Assembly: GCF_007751035.1 (NCBI RefSeq)
Contig: NZ_CP036433.1
Coordinates: 776,437-840,436 of the forward strand
Length of the DNA stretch: 64,000 bases
Direction of reading: 5' to 3'
Origin: Lignipirellula cremea
Lineage (GTDB): Bacteria; Planctomycetota; Planctomycetia; Pirellulales; Pirellulaceae
Each line of letters starts with the position of its first letter. Position 1 is the first letter of the stretch. A program made the position numbers and the translations under genes. The notes under the pieces were generated by a model. The model was not told the DNA's origin, did not search any database, and worked only from the letters and a program-made list of their open reading frames with translations. This document shows, piece after piece, positions 34,930 through 43,769 of this stretch.

Positions 34930-36221
34930 GATGCGTCCTCTTCATCAACAGGGGTTTCAGCGGCGGGCGAAGGTGCGTCTTCTTCTTCCGACAGCAGGCC
35001 TTCGACTTTGATCGTGTCCTGCTGGCGAGGATCGACATTCGGCGATTCCGGTTCGCCCAGCGGTTCCAGCGGCTCCAGGCCGAGCGCTTCCCGCATGCGG
35101 GCGTTGTAGATCTGGCCATGATGGGCGACGAGCGTATCGCGAATGATCTCGTCCTGGAAATTCAGTTTCAGGTGATCGCCGTCGAGCAGGTTCAGCAGGA
35201 ATTTGGAGATGTTGTTGGAGTACATCTGGCTGGCGTGGTACGGAATTTCCGACGCCAGGTTGGTCGGCCCCAGCACCAGCACGTTGTGATGCAGCACCCG
35301 TTCATCGGGCAGGCTGGGCTCCACATTGCCGCCCCGTTCGGCCGCCAGATCCAGGATCACGCTGCCGGGCTCCATCTGCGATACGGCGTCGGCCGTGATC
35401 AGCAGCGGGGCCGTTTTGCCAGGAATGGCGGCGGTCGTAATCACCACATCGCTTTCGGCGACGACTTTGGCCATCAGGGCCCGCTGCTTCTGGTAAAAGT
35501 CGTCGTCCATTGCTTTGGCGTAGCCGCCTTTGTCCTCGGCGGAGGCCGTTTCCAGCTCCAGTTCGACAAACCGGCCGCCCAGGCTTTCGACCTGCTCGCG
35601 ACAGGCGGGCCGCAAGTCATAGGCGCTCACCACCGCCCCCAGTCGTTTGGCCGTGGCGATCGCCTGCAGTCCGGCCACGCCGGCGCCAATCACGAATACG
35701 TGCGCCGGCTTGAGCGTGCCGGCGGCCGTCATCATCAGGGGGAACATTTTGGGCAGTTCGATCGCGGCCAGCAGTACGGCCCGATACCCGGCGATCGTCG
35801 CCATCGCCGACAGCACGTCCATGCTTTGGGCGCGGGTGATGCGGGGGATCAGTTCCAGGCCGAACAGCGACACGCCCGTTTCCGCCAGCTCCTGCGCCGC
35901 CTGGGGATTGCCGAGCGGATCGCACATGCCGATCAGCGTCTGGCCTGGTCGGCACAGGGCCAGATCAACCCGGCCTGCGTCGGGGTTGGCTCCCAGGCAG
36001 CGGACCTGCAGCAGGACATCGGCCGAGAAGAGCTCGTTGCGGCTGGCTGCCAGCGTGGCCCCGCGATCCAGGTATTCCTGGTCGAGGAACCCGGCCGCGG
36101 CGCCGGCGCCGGGCTCTACGATCACTTCGACGCCGGCTTTGATAAACGGCGGAACATTCGCGGGAATCATCGCGACGCGCCGTTCGCCCGGGAATGTCTC
36201 TTTGGCAATCGCAACCTTCAT
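34926..36221 (-). CDS. pntAA: NAD(P) transhydrogenase subunit alpha 1 (NAD-binding)
   Basis: The 431-residue soluble subunit is related to alanine dehydrogenase. It begins KVAIAKETFPGERRVAMIP and contains the NAD Rossmann motif VFVIGAGVAGLQAIATAKRLGA near residues 170-190, followed by YDLRPACREQVESLGG. Near the C-terminus it has SQMEPGSVILDLAAERGGN. It ends with an acidic tail (SEEEDAPSPAAETPVDEEDAS). Its stop overlaps the start of pntAB. It is the first gene of the operon, so the promoter should lie in the roughly 330-bp gap before the zinc ribbon gene. Confidence 0.95.
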   Translation of the reverse strand: MKVAIAKETFPGERRVAMIPANVPPFIKAGVEVIVEPGAGAAAGFLDQEYLDRGATLAASRNELFSADVLLQVRCLGANPDAGRVDLALCRPGQTLIGMCDPLGNPQAAQELAETGVSLFGLELIPRITRAQSMDVLSAMATIAGYRAVLLAAIELPKMFPLMMTAAGTLKPAHVFVIGAGVAGLQAIATAKRLGAVVSAYDLRPACREQVESLGGRFVELELETASAEDKGGYAKAMDDDFYQKQRALMAKVVAESDVVITTAAIPGKTAPLLITADAVSQMEPGSVILDLAAERGGNVEPSLPDERVLHHNVLVLGPTNLASEIPYHASQMYSNNISKFLLNLLDGDHLKLNFQDEIIRDTLVAHHGQIYNARMREALGLEPLEPLGEPESPNVDPRQQDTIKVEGLLSEEEDAPSPAAETPVDEEDAS

Positions 36222-36549
36222 GGCGGCTTTCGCAAGGGAAATGCAAGTTCAGGCAATCGGTTGACCCGTCGGCCAGCGGTCGCCCCGGAACGGGGATCGC
36301 AGCCGACCTTCCGCCGTCGTCGACAAACGGCCGCGACAAGCAGTCGGTCGCTGCTGTTGAGGGAAATTCTAATAGATCCCAGCGGCTACCGGGAGGGCGA
36401 GTGGAAATTCGTTCCGGCGCACAGGAGAAAACCTTGGCGGGACGGTAACAAAGATAGCGTTTGTCCGCTGACAGAGAATGCCGCAAGCCGGCGGGAGACG
36501 CGCTCCGCCGGCAGTGACGGCCGAAGTTCGCCTGGCGAAAGGACGAAAG
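36222..36549. other. Divergent intergenic region (pnt operon / zinc ribbon gene)
   Basis: This stretch of about 330 bases holds the upstream regions of pntAA and the zinc ribbon gene. I see no repeat, RNA structure or convincing promoter beyond the ribosome site AAAGGA of the zinc ribbon gene. Confidence 0.4.
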
Positions 36550-36795
36550 ATGCTGGTTCCGCTGTACACGACCGCCTGCCCTGCTTGCGACGCGCTGCTG
36601 GCATTTCGCCAGAATCCGGCCGGCCGCCCGGTGCGCTGCAATCGCTGCGCCGTCGTTTTTACGGTCGTCCTGCCGCAGCATGCACGCGGGGCATCGCTGG
36701 CGCCGGAGGGAATTTGTGACGCAGACGCGTCACCGGAATGCAGTTCGCCGCACGAGGGTATTCCCTCGCGCGGTCGAACATTATTTCCGTGGTGA
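36550..36795 (+). CDS. Small zinc-ribbon-type protein
   Basis: The 81-residue product has two CxxC knuckles, C10-PA-C13 and C30-NR-C33, separated by 16 residues, which fits a zinc ribbon. The second half is polar and has no clear fold. AAAGGA precedes the ATG by a few bases. An upstream in-frame ATG would add 24 residues without conserved features. It could bind a nucleic acid or act as a small metal-binding adaptor; nothing more specific can be said. Confidence 0.55.
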   Translation: MLVPLYTTACPACDALLAFRQNPAGRPVRCNRCAVVFTVVLPQHARGASLAPEGICDADASPECSSPHEGIPSRGRTLFPW

Positions 36796-37114
36796 TGTCA
36801 GCGGGACCTGGGGCCAGGTCCAATACTGGGAGATCAAAGGGCTGAACGTCCTGGTGGTGCGTCAAACCATAAAATCAGGTTTCTCTAAATCAGCCGCCGG
36901 GCGCTAGCCCACGGTTTTTTTGGCAGCATAGCAGCACGGCCGAAATCGCTCACTCTAAGATTGAAGATTGAAGATTGACGCAGCACTAGCGGTGCGTCAA
37001 GTTTCAATTTCAGGTTTGGCCATTTTCGCGCGAGCCGCTGTTCCTTTTAGTTAACCGTGGCTATCGCCAAAACGGCTAATTGGAAGAACTCGAACTCTTT
37101 GCTTTGACGCCGCA
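36796..37114. other. Intergenic region with short repeats
   Basis: About 320 bases between the zinc ribbon gene and the secreted hypothetical gene. It contains the heptamer ATTGAAG repeated twice and the hairpin repeat below. A second copy of TTGACGCCGCACTAGCGG runs into the stop codon of the next gene. No other gene is visible. Confidence 0.5.
36975..37000. repeat. Short hairpin repeat TTGACGC..GCGTCAA
   Basis: TTGACGC and GCGTCAA pair around AGCACTAGCGGT. The left arm plus loop (TTGACGCAGCACTAGCGG) recurs at 37104-37121 with one change, where it supplies the stop codon of the neighbouring minus-strand gene. Confidence 0.65.
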
Positions 37115-38251
37115 CTAGCGGTTAAACAGCGATTCCCGCGGCGCATATTGCGTGGCGATGGAAATCTGCGGCACCTCGACCGGTACCGGCTGGATATCGA
37201 ACGGCACGCCGGCAAACGTATGCGGCACCAGGGCCGTTTGCGGCAGGGCGCCGGGACGTTCCACCACCGTTTGCGACTCGGCGGCGTACGACTGGATCAC
37301 CTGGTGGACGGCCGGGTTGATTTCAATCTTGCCGTCGGGCCGGGCGCGGCCGATATCGGCGAAAGAGCCGACCGTCACAATGCTTTCATGCCGGTCATGG
37401 AATTCGTAAGCTTCGACGCCGGCCTGACGCAGCGCCAGGGTCAAGCGATGGGCTTTCTCGGCCGCTTCGGCCAGCTTGCTGCCGCCGCCGTTGTAGTCCA
37501 GCGGCTGGCTCTCCAGGCGTTCGACTTCTTTCTGGTCGAGCGTCACTTTGCCGCGGTACGAGCCGACCTTGACTGAGTACTTGCCCGGGCATTTAAGCAG
37601 ACTGTACTGCACTTCCTGGTTCATCTTCGCCACCAGCGGATCGAGTCCCTTGGGGGCGAAGTACTCGGCCGGCAACAGCGGGTTCCGGGTGATGAAGGCG
37701 GCGCCCATCGTTCCGGCCGGTCGGCCGCTGCGAGTGCGCACATACCGGCGGAAGGTCACCAGTCGCTGCGTGGTCATTTTCCGTTTCGCCACATTCAGCG
37801 CGTCGGGATCGGCCGACTTGAGCTGGTCGAGCGTTTTCTCCGCCGTCGGATCGTAGACCGACTCAAAGTCGCCGACCAGCACCGCGTACTCGTCGAACTC
37901 GTCGTTATGTTGGTGACGCATCCGTTTGGGCTGGCCTTCTTTGGTCAGGCCGATCCCTTCGACGGCTTCCGAAAAATCGTAATGCTGGTTAACGACATAC
38001 GCTTTCATGCCGTGCTGGCGCCGCAATTCAATCACCAGGTCGTGAGCCTGGCGGGCGGCTCCTTCTCCGGCAAAGGCGGCGCACATGATCAGCCAGGGGC
38101 CGTTCTGTTCGGTCAGTTCGTACGCCTTGTTCGGGTCGGCTTCGACCTTGCGAAAGGGGACAAACGACATCCACGGCGGCGCTGCCGCGGCGCAGACGGA
38201 CATGAGCAATACCAGCAGACTGGCTGCAATCGGGCTTCGTGTTTTCATCAT
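37115..38251 (-). CDS. Secreted hypothetical protein (SPOR-like segments)
   Basis: The 378-residue protein has a signal peptide (about 1-24, MMKTRSPIAASLLVLLMSVCAAA) and then mixed alpha/beta regions. Two segments have the WLIMCAAF..GEGAARQAHDLVIELRRQHGMKAYVV pattern, reminiscent of SPOR-type peptidoglycan-binding repeats, but I cannot assign the domain firmly. GGAGG lies four bases before the ATG. The stop codon TAG belongs to the short hairpin repeat. It is on the same strand as xseA but separated from it by a REP-like repeat. Confidence 0.7.
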   Translation of the reverse strand: MMKTRSPIAASLLVLLMSVCAAAAPPWMSFVPFRKVEADPNKAYELTEQNGPWLIMCAAFAGEGAARQAHDLVIELRRQHGMKAYVVNQHYDFSEAVEGIGLTKEGQPKRMRHQHNDEFDEYAVLVGDFESVYDPTAEKTLDQLKSADPDALNVAKRKMTTQRLVTFRRYVRTRSGRPAGTMGAAFITRNPLLPAEYFAPKGLDPLVAKMNQEVQYSLLKCPGKYSVKVGSYRGKVTLDQKEVERLESQPLDYNGGGSKLAEAAEKAHRLTLALRQAGVEAYEFHDRHESIVTVGSFADIGRARPDGKIEINPAVHQVIQSYAAESQTVVERPGALPQTALVPHTFAGVPFDIQPVPVEVPQISIATQYAPRESLFNR

Positions 38252-38420
38252 CGATCCTCCATGATCGGCGATGCAGGCGTCGCACCGCTGTGACCAGCGG
38301 CCGCGCACGCAGGATGTTCCAAAGTGAGAAGAGGCGGGACCATAACAAAAGCCCCGTCCCCCGACCAGAGCAACCTGGAACGAAATTTGGAATCGTGGTT
38401 CCCTCGTTCCAAAAAAAGAG

Positions 38421-38500
38421 CAGACGCCGGACATTCGACTTTCACTCCTTGAAAGATCGCGTTCTTTTGCGGAGCAAAAAACGACTTGCCGTCGACTTCC
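38421..38500. repeat. REP-like double hairpin, copy 3
   Basis: CTTTCACTCCTTGAAAG (38439-38455) and CTTTTGCGGAGCAAAA (from 38464) form the two stems, followed by ACGACTTG..GTCGACTTCCG. It starts about 25 bases after the xseA stop codon. Confidence 0.8.
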
Positions 38501-38523
38501 GTCAGGCACGCGTCGCGCGTTGT

Positions 38524-39738
38524 TTACTCGGCCGGCTCGATGCTTTCGACCCGGCTGACGACGGCCCCCTGGCGAAAGGTGGTGTGGATCACGTCGCCCG
38601 GCTGGAGCTGCTCGCTGGATTGGATCACGGCGCCGTCGTCCGCCTGGCGGGTCAGCGAGTACCCGCGGGACAGCACGCCCAGGGGGCTGAGCGCCTCCAG
38701 CCGGCTGGCGAGCGCATCGGTCCGGCGCCTGGCGCTTTGCAGTTGCCGCTGGATCGCCCTGGCGGCCCGTTGCTGCAGCTCGTCGCAGGCTCGTTCCCGC
38801 AGGCGGACCGGTTCCAGCGGCCGTCGCAGTACGGAGCGCTGGCTCAGCCCGTCGAGCCGGCGCCGCAGTTCGGCCATTCGCTGCCGCATGCGTCCTTGCA
38901 TCCGCCGTTGATGGGACAGGAGCGTCGCTTCGACATCGGCCTGCGCCGGAGCGATCCGCTCGGCCGCCTCGCTGGGAGTCAGCGCGCGAACATCTGCCGC
39001 CAGGTCGCAAAGCGTAATGTCGACCTCGTGGCCGACCGCCGAAACGACCGGCAACGCGGAAGCATGCACGGCCCGGACGACCTCTTCTTCGTTAAAACTC
39101 CACAGGTCTTCCAGGCTGCCGCCGCCCCGGGTCACCACCAGCACGTCGACCGCGTCGCCCAGCTGGTTGGCGTAACGAATCCCCGCGGCGATCTCCCGGG
39201 CGGACCCTTCCCCCTGCACGCGGGCCGGAATGATCAGCACATCGACGCCCCGCCAGCGACGGCGGAGCACTTCGAGAAAGTCCCGAATGGCGGCCCCGGT
39301 CGGGCTGGTGACGACCGCAATCCGTCGCGGGAATTGCGGCAACGGTTTCTTCAGTTCTGCGTCGAACAACCCTTCGGCCGCCAGACGCTGGTGCAACTGG
39401 CGAAAGGCCAGCTGCAGGGCCCCTTCCCCCAGCGGCTCCATCTGCCGCACGACCAGCTGGTAACTGCCCCGCGGCGGATACAGATCAATGCCGCCGGCGC
39501 ACACCGCTTCGATCCCTTCCCGCAATTCAAACCGCAGCCGTTCGACCGTGCTCCGCCACATCACGGCGCGCAGCTGGGCTTTCTCATCTTTCAAAGTGAA
39601 GTATACATGGCCCGACTGCGGCCGGCTGACGCCCGACACCTCGCCGCAGACCCAGACCTTGGAGAAAGAGCCTTCCAGCTCCTGCTTCATCAGGCCTGTC
39701 AGTTGCGAAACAGAAAGCACCGAGTTGGACGAAGACAT
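38524..39738 (-). CDS. xseA: Exodeoxyribonuclease VII large subunit
   Basis: The 404-residue protein has the N-terminal OB-fold (about 1-100, SVSQLTGLMKQELEGSFSKVWVCGEVSG) and the catalytic XseA domain (about 125-390, RRIAVVTSPTGAAIRDFLEVLRRR, VLVVTRGGGSLEDLWSFNEE). The C-terminus has the small beta region LSRGYSLTRQADDG. Exo VII degrades single-stranded DNA to oligonucleotides and needs the small subunit XseB; no xseB was seen nearby. The gene is followed by a REP-like repeat. Confidence 0.95.
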   Translation of the reverse strand: MSSSNSVLSVSQLTGLMKQELEGSFSKVWVCGEVSGVSRPQSGHVYFTLKDEKAQLRAVMWRSTVERLRFELREGIEAVCAGGIDLYPPRGSYQLVVRQMEPLGEGALQLAFRQLHQRLAAEGLFDAELKKPLPQFPRRIAVVTSPTGAAIRDFLEVLRRRWRGVDVLIIPARVQGEGSAREIAAGIRYANQLGDAVDVLVVTRGGGSLEDLWSFNEEEVVRAVHASALPVVSAVGHEVDITLCDLAADVRALTPSEAAERIAPAQADVEATLLSHQRRMQGRMRQRMAELRRRLDGLSQRSVLRRPLEPVRLRERACDELQQRAARAIQRQLQSARRRTDALASRLEALSPLGVLSRGYSLTRQADDGAVIQSSEQLQPGDVIHTTFRQGAVVSRVESIEPAE

Positions 39739-39886
39739 AGATCCGCACGCGTCATAAGGAGAAACAGCAGGAGCAACCCGCCAGCATCCGGCCGGCCGAT
39801 CGTCGCTCGTTCCTCAATTTAGCCGATTCACTCGCCGGAACGAACCGCCGTCCCACCGATTAAATCCTGCCTTTGGTTATCGCCAG

Positions 39887-40864
39887 CTACTGCGCCGGTA
39901 CGAGCTTGCCGCTGGTCGGATCGAAGTGGGGAGCGGCGCCTGTGTACTCCACCTGGGAGTGCGGCCGCTGCAGCTTGACGACAAAGTCGAACAGGAATCG
40001 CATGACGGCCGTTTCCAGTTCGGGACGGGCATCGGTCCAGCTACGCTGGCCGGGCTGCACCCGCTGGCAATAGATCAGATGCACGCCAAAGGCTGTCGTA
40101 ACCGGCGGGCTGGTTTCGCCGGGCTGCAGCTGGAACGCGGCCTGGGAGAATGACTCCGGCATCGGTTCATGCCGGGAGATGAGGCCCAGGTTTCCACCCT
40201 GGCGTGCCGTTGGCGCCTGGGAGTTCTGCAGGGCCGCCTGGGCAAAGGGGACCTGCTCCTGGGTGATCTGCGCGCGGACGGCGGTTGCCTGTTTCGTCGC
40301 CGCCTCCCAGGCGTCGGGGCCAGCCTGGGGATCGACCTTCCACAGGATATGCGCCACGTTCAGCTGTGTGCCGTCGAAGTCCCGGCGGTGCTGCTCAAAG
40401 AACTTCTGCAGGTTGGCGTCGGTCATGTGCTGTTCCAGGTACGCCTGCCAGCTGAGCTCCCAGGCGATCGCCTCGCGGAACTCGTCCTCCTGCAGACCGG
40501 CCCGCGACAGGTAGTCGGCCAGGGTCGTTTCCTGGGTTTTCAGTTTCTTCTTGACCTGCTCCAGCGACAGCCTGATATCCACCTCGCTGGCGGCCAGCTT
40601 TTGCCCTGCCAGGTAACGCAGGACCAGCCGCCGGCCGATGAACTGCTCGAGCGCCTGGGCTTCCAGCAGACGCATCTCCTCGGGCGGCGCCGGCCGCCCC
40701 TTGAGCGTATCCTGGACTTCGCGCTGGATACGGCCGTAGCGCACCGGCTGGCCGTCGACACGGGCCGCCACGGCGTTGCTGGCGGATGATTCGGCGGCCG
40801 TTGCGGGACAGACGCCGGTCAGCAACAGGCAGATCGCCGCCGCGCATGAGAAGAGTCGTGGCAT
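39887..40864 (-). CDS. Exported peptidyl-prolyl isomerase, PpiC/parvulin-like
   Basis: The 325-residue protein has a signal peptide (about 1-23) and a SurA-type helical N-domain (about 30-150). The parvulin domain (about 160-280) includes QLNVAHILWKV, RQGGNLGLISRHEPMPESFSQAAFQLQPGE and FGVHLIYC. It would assist protein folding in the periplasm. The downstream part is short and helical. It is encoded with short gaps between the two neighbouring exported proteins on the same strand. Confidence 0.88.
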   Translation of the reverse strand: MPRLFSCAAAICLLLTGVCPATAAESSASNAVAARVDGQPVRYGRIQREVQDTLKGRPAPPEEMRLLEAQALEQFIGRRLVLRYLAGQKLAASEVDIRLSLEQVKKKLKTQETTLADYLSRAGLQEDEFREAIAWELSWQAYLEQHMTDANLQKFFEQHRRDFDGTQLNVAHILWKVDPQAGPDAWEAATKQATAVRAQITQEQVPFAQAALQNSQAPTARQGGNLGLISRHEPMPESFSQAAFQLQPGETSPPVTTAFGVHLIYCQRVQPGQRSWTDARPELETAVMRFLFDFVVKLQRPHSQVEYTGAAPHFDPTSGKLVPAQ

Positions 40865-40926
40865 TGGTCAAGTTCGCTTGCGCAGGAGAGGGAGCGGTCG
40901 AAAGAAGACGCTGGCGAGAGAAGCGG

Positions 40927-42183
40927 CTACGGCAGTTGAATCTCTTTCAACGAGTACTCAACTTCCCGCTTGATGATGGCCGCCGGCGTTTGATAGATGA
41001 GCGTGCAATCGGCCGGGCCCTTCTCCAGGTCAAAGTAATACTCGATGCCGACTTCGCTTTCTCCCTGGCGGACCGTTTCCAGGGCGGCGTAGTCCACCCG
41101 TTCGCCGGCCGCGTCCAGCATATAGGCCGGGTTGCCAAAGATCCAGTTCCGGTGCGACTCGAGTGCATTGGCTGCCTCGTCAAAGCGGACCAGCACCCGG
41201 GCGCCCCATAGTTGGCCGTTCGCCTGCAGGCGTTCCAGGGTGACGGTCACTCCGCCTCGTTGTTGTTCCACGTTGCGGGCGTTCTCCAGCCCGCTGAACT
41301 GGAACGTTTCCAGCCGGCCGGGAACGAGCGTGTGCAGCTTTCCTTTGAGCTCGGCGATCCTGGACGCGGTGCGGGGCGGCAACTGCAGCGGCAGGGTGAG
41401 TTCGACGGCGGGGATATCGGTTTGCACCAGGGCGGAGAGCGTGTTATCGCCAGCGGCCAGCTGCTCGCCGGTGTCGGTGACGACCGACAGGTCGGCCATC
41501 GGCTGGGTGATGACGATCGGCTCGATGCGCGGCTCCCATTCAATTTTGACGCCCACCTTGAGGCCGCTGATTTGCGGGTTACGCAGATCGCGAACGGCGT
41601 CGATGCGGGTTGGTTCGATCCGATAAATGCCGTTGTACGACGCCTGGCCAAAGCGGGGCAGTTCTTCCTCGGGACGGGACCGCACGTGGATTTTGTCGCC
41701 GTCGCCGCCGTAGGGATTCAGGGTCAGCTGCAGCTGATCCAGGATTTTGTCGAGCGCTTCCCAGTACGGCGTCTCTTCGAAATCGACCGTCACCATGCCG
41801 TCGTAATTCTCATAGCCGGCGGCCTGGTTGCCCGTTTGCTGGGCCAGCGCCTGCATCGCTTCGATCAGGGACATTTCCCCTTTAAGCGTGACGACCGAAG
41901 TCCGGGCGGCCTCTTCGGCGGAAAGGTTCTCCAGCGTTTTACGGACGCGGCTGAGGCGCTCTTTGATCTCCGCCGTGGAGCGGGGCGTCACGGGCGGCAG
42001 CAGCGGCAGGACGCTAACGCCCATCGCGATGAGCTTGTTCTCGGCCGCGATCCGCTCGGTCAGTTCCCGGTGATCCAGGTCGCGAATCAAACGCCGCACC
42101 TGCAGCCGCACGGCGGTATCCTCGGCAGACGGCGCCGCCGGCTGGGCCAGACAGCTGGCGACAAGCAGCAAAGAAACAATCAT
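40927..42183 (-). CDS. Exported hypothetical protein
   Basis: The 418-residue protein begins with a hydrophobic segment and a VASC lipobox (MIVSLLLVASCLAQP), so it may be a lipoprotein. The part at about residues 20-90 is helical and charged. The rest is beta-rich with several G- and V-rich strands. A segment near residues 95-160 resembles secretin N-domain-like folds (MSLIEAMQALAQQTGNQ, VTVDFEETPYWEALDKIL), which would put it in an envelope complex. GTG at 42219 in frame is an alternative start with a charged n-region. I do not know its function. It lies just before the isomerase gene. Confidence 0.65.
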   Translation of the reverse strand: MIVSLLLVASCLAQPAAPSAEDTAVRLQVRRLIRDLDHRELTERIAAENKLIAMGVSVLPLLPPVTPRSTAEIKERLSRVRKTLENLSAEEAARTSVVTLKGEMSLIEAMQALAQQTGNQAAGYENYDGMVTVDFEETPYWEALDKILDQLQLTLNPYGGDGDKIHVRSRPEEELPRFGQASYNGIYRIEPTRIDAVRDLRNPQISGLKVGVKIEWEPRIEPIVITQPMADLSVVTDTGEQLAAGDNTLSALVQTDIPAVELTLPLQLPPRTASRIAELKGKLHTLVPGRLETFQFSGLENARNVEQQRGGVTVTLERLQANGQLWGARVLVRFDEAANALESHRNWIFGNPAYMLDAAGERVDYAALETVRQGESEVGIEYYFDLEKGPADCTLIYQTPAAIIKREVEYSLKEIQLP

Positions 42184-42512
42184 GAGCAGAGCTTTGCGAA
42201 CGGAAAGAAAAGAACCCACCCGGCGAGCAGACAACGGGCATGGTTTTATTCTACGCGGCTCGCCTCGCGATTGCCAACGCAGCGATTGCTCGCTCCTGCC
42301 AGGAGGTGAAGGAGAAGAAAAAAGACAAGCGGTTTTTTGATGGACCAATGGCGGCCGCGGCAGGGATCAGGCTTGTCCAATTTGCGGTTTCAAAGACGCA
42401 GCGATCTATCACAGAGATCCGCTTCCTCCCGTTTTTTCTTCTCTTCCTCTGCGGTCTCGGCGGTGAATCTTTTTCTGACAGACGTTCACTGCCGGAGTTG
42501 CAGGCCCGGCGG
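42184..42512. other. Intergenic region with CACCG..GAG repeat
   Basis: About 330 bases between two exported-protein genes. On the minus strand it contains GATTCACCGCCGAGACCGCA (42439-42476), a short intergenic repeat seen again at 59594-59642. No gene recognised. Confidence 0.5.
42439..42476 (-). repeat. CACCGC-GAG dispersed repeat, copy 1
   Basis: Read on the minus strand this gives AGATTCACCGCCGAGACCG.. and then CAGAGG. The similar stretch at 59594-59642 (GGATTCACCGCAGAGAAACG..) occupies the same position, just 3' of a stop codon and in the sense direction. Confidence 0.55.
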
Positions 42513-43493
42513 TCATTTTTTCAGCAGTTTGCGGAGGGATTCCAGCACCTGCGGCGATTCGACGTCGGGCTGTTCGCGCACCAGCAGCACGAAGTTGTCG
42601 GCGAGGATTTCGTCGGGATGGATCAGGTAACGCGTGTTGCGGCCGACCTTGTCGGTATAGGCGGACAGCTTGACCGGATCAAACACGACCGGCTTGCCGT
42701 CTTTCTGTCGGACCTGCCAGACGCCGTTTTTCTGCTCCATCGACAGCATCCGGAACAGCAGGTAGCGGAAGAATCCGCCCGGCTTGTCGGCTTCGTACTT
42801 TGAAACTGACGCGTACAAAATGGGGGCGCCAATCAGCTCCTGGTCGCCTGTCTTCAGCCGGATCAGGTGCTCCGTAATCGGCGCGTCGGGATTGGTGATG
42901 CGCCGATCGACCAGCAAAGGCGGCGTCGCCACCGGGCCGCACGCCTCAAAGCCGATCGCCGCGTACAACGGGTCCCGCAGTTCCGGCTGATAGCGGCTGG
43001 CCACATGGAACAGCTCATGCAGCAGCAGGCGGTGTAACGCGTCTTCGCTGCGCTGCGCCACTCGGGCCGGCAGGATGACGGCGGCCCCGCGCGTGTAGGC
43101 CGCGTCCCCTTCTTCCTTGCCCGAGGTTTTGATGAGCAGCACCCGCTCCGGAAACAAAGGGCGCCACGGCTCCAGCTCTCGCGAAATGATCGCCAGCACA
43201 GGCGACAGCCGTTCAATCTCTTCCGGCGTCCAGGCCTGGGCGTGCGAGGCGGCAAACTCCAGGAACTGCTCGTCGGTCACCTCCTCTTCGGTATTCAGCC
43301 GGGCCTGCTTGTCAAAACGGCTGAGCGACTTCGTAAACAGGTCCGGCGTCGCCAGCAGTTTCTTTGCTTCCTCAACCGTGGCGAACGCGATACGGCTCTT
43401 CCCCTGCAGCGGCAGCTCAACCGCCTCGCCAGTCGTCGTCAGCAAGGCTGACAGGAGAACGGTCGCCAGCAGCAGTCCCGGTCGAATATGCAT
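42513..43493 (-). CDS. Exported metalloprotease-like protein
   Basis: The 326-residue protein has a signal peptide (about 1-24, MHIRPGLLLATVLLSALLTTTG). The motif LLLHELFHVASR places His159, Glu160 and His163 of a gluzincin-like zinc site, but a third ligand could not be assigned. The remainder is mixed alpha/beta, with no family I can name. It probably acts in the periplasm; a non-enzymatic zinc protein is possible. A REP-like repeat lies upstream. Confidence 0.7.
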   Translation of the reverse strand: MHIRPGLLLATVLLSALLTTTGEAVELPLQGKSRIAFATVEEAKKLLATPDLFTKSLSRFDKQARLNTEEEVTDEQFLEFAASHAQAWTPEEIERLSPVLAIISRELEPWRPLFPERVLLIKTSGKEEGDAAYTRGAAVILPARVAQRSEDALHRLLLHELFHVASRYQPELRDPLYAAIGFEACGPVATPPLLVDRRITNPDAPITEHLIRLKTGDQELIGAPILYASVSKYEADKPGGFFRYLLFRMLSMEQKNGVWQVRQKDGKPVVFDPVKLSAYTDKVGRNTRYLIHPDEILADNFVLLVREQPDVESPQVLESLRKLLKK

Positions 43494-43554
43494 GAGGGCT
43501 CCAGGGTGAAGGAAAAAGAAGAGGCAAGAATCGCGAGCGTAATTACGGTCGGTT

Positions 43555-43709
43555 TTGGTTTGGTCGTTCTGCGAAAAAGCTGGCGCAGAAAGTCGTCTTT
43601 TGCTCCGCAAGAGAACGCGATCTTTCACCGGGAACGAGCAACTTTTAACTGACGGAATTCGAAAGTCAGTCGTCTTTCGCTCCGCGAAAGCACGCGATCT
43701 TTCACGGAG
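43555..43709. repeat. REP-like repeats, tandem pair, second copy cut by an IS
   Basis: A first element has AGTCGTCTTTTGCTCCGCAA and CTTTCACCGGG; a second (43667-43709) has CTTTCGC-TCC-GCGAAAG and the left arm CTTTCACGGAG. The missing right arm GTGAAAG.. appears after the IS1182-type element at 45268, so the element was split. Confidence 0.85.
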
Positions 43710-43769
43710 AGGTTGTGATTTTATTCCAGGGGCCTGGTCATGTTGGGGAGAAGGCGCTAAAAACAGGGA

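Noticed and set aside
35118-36719. Plus-strand frame of 533 codons
   Set aside because: Antisense to pntAA; no domains and typical high-GC shadow composition.
38239-39822. Plus-strand frame of 527 codons
   Set aside because: Antisense of xseA, which has clear family motifs.
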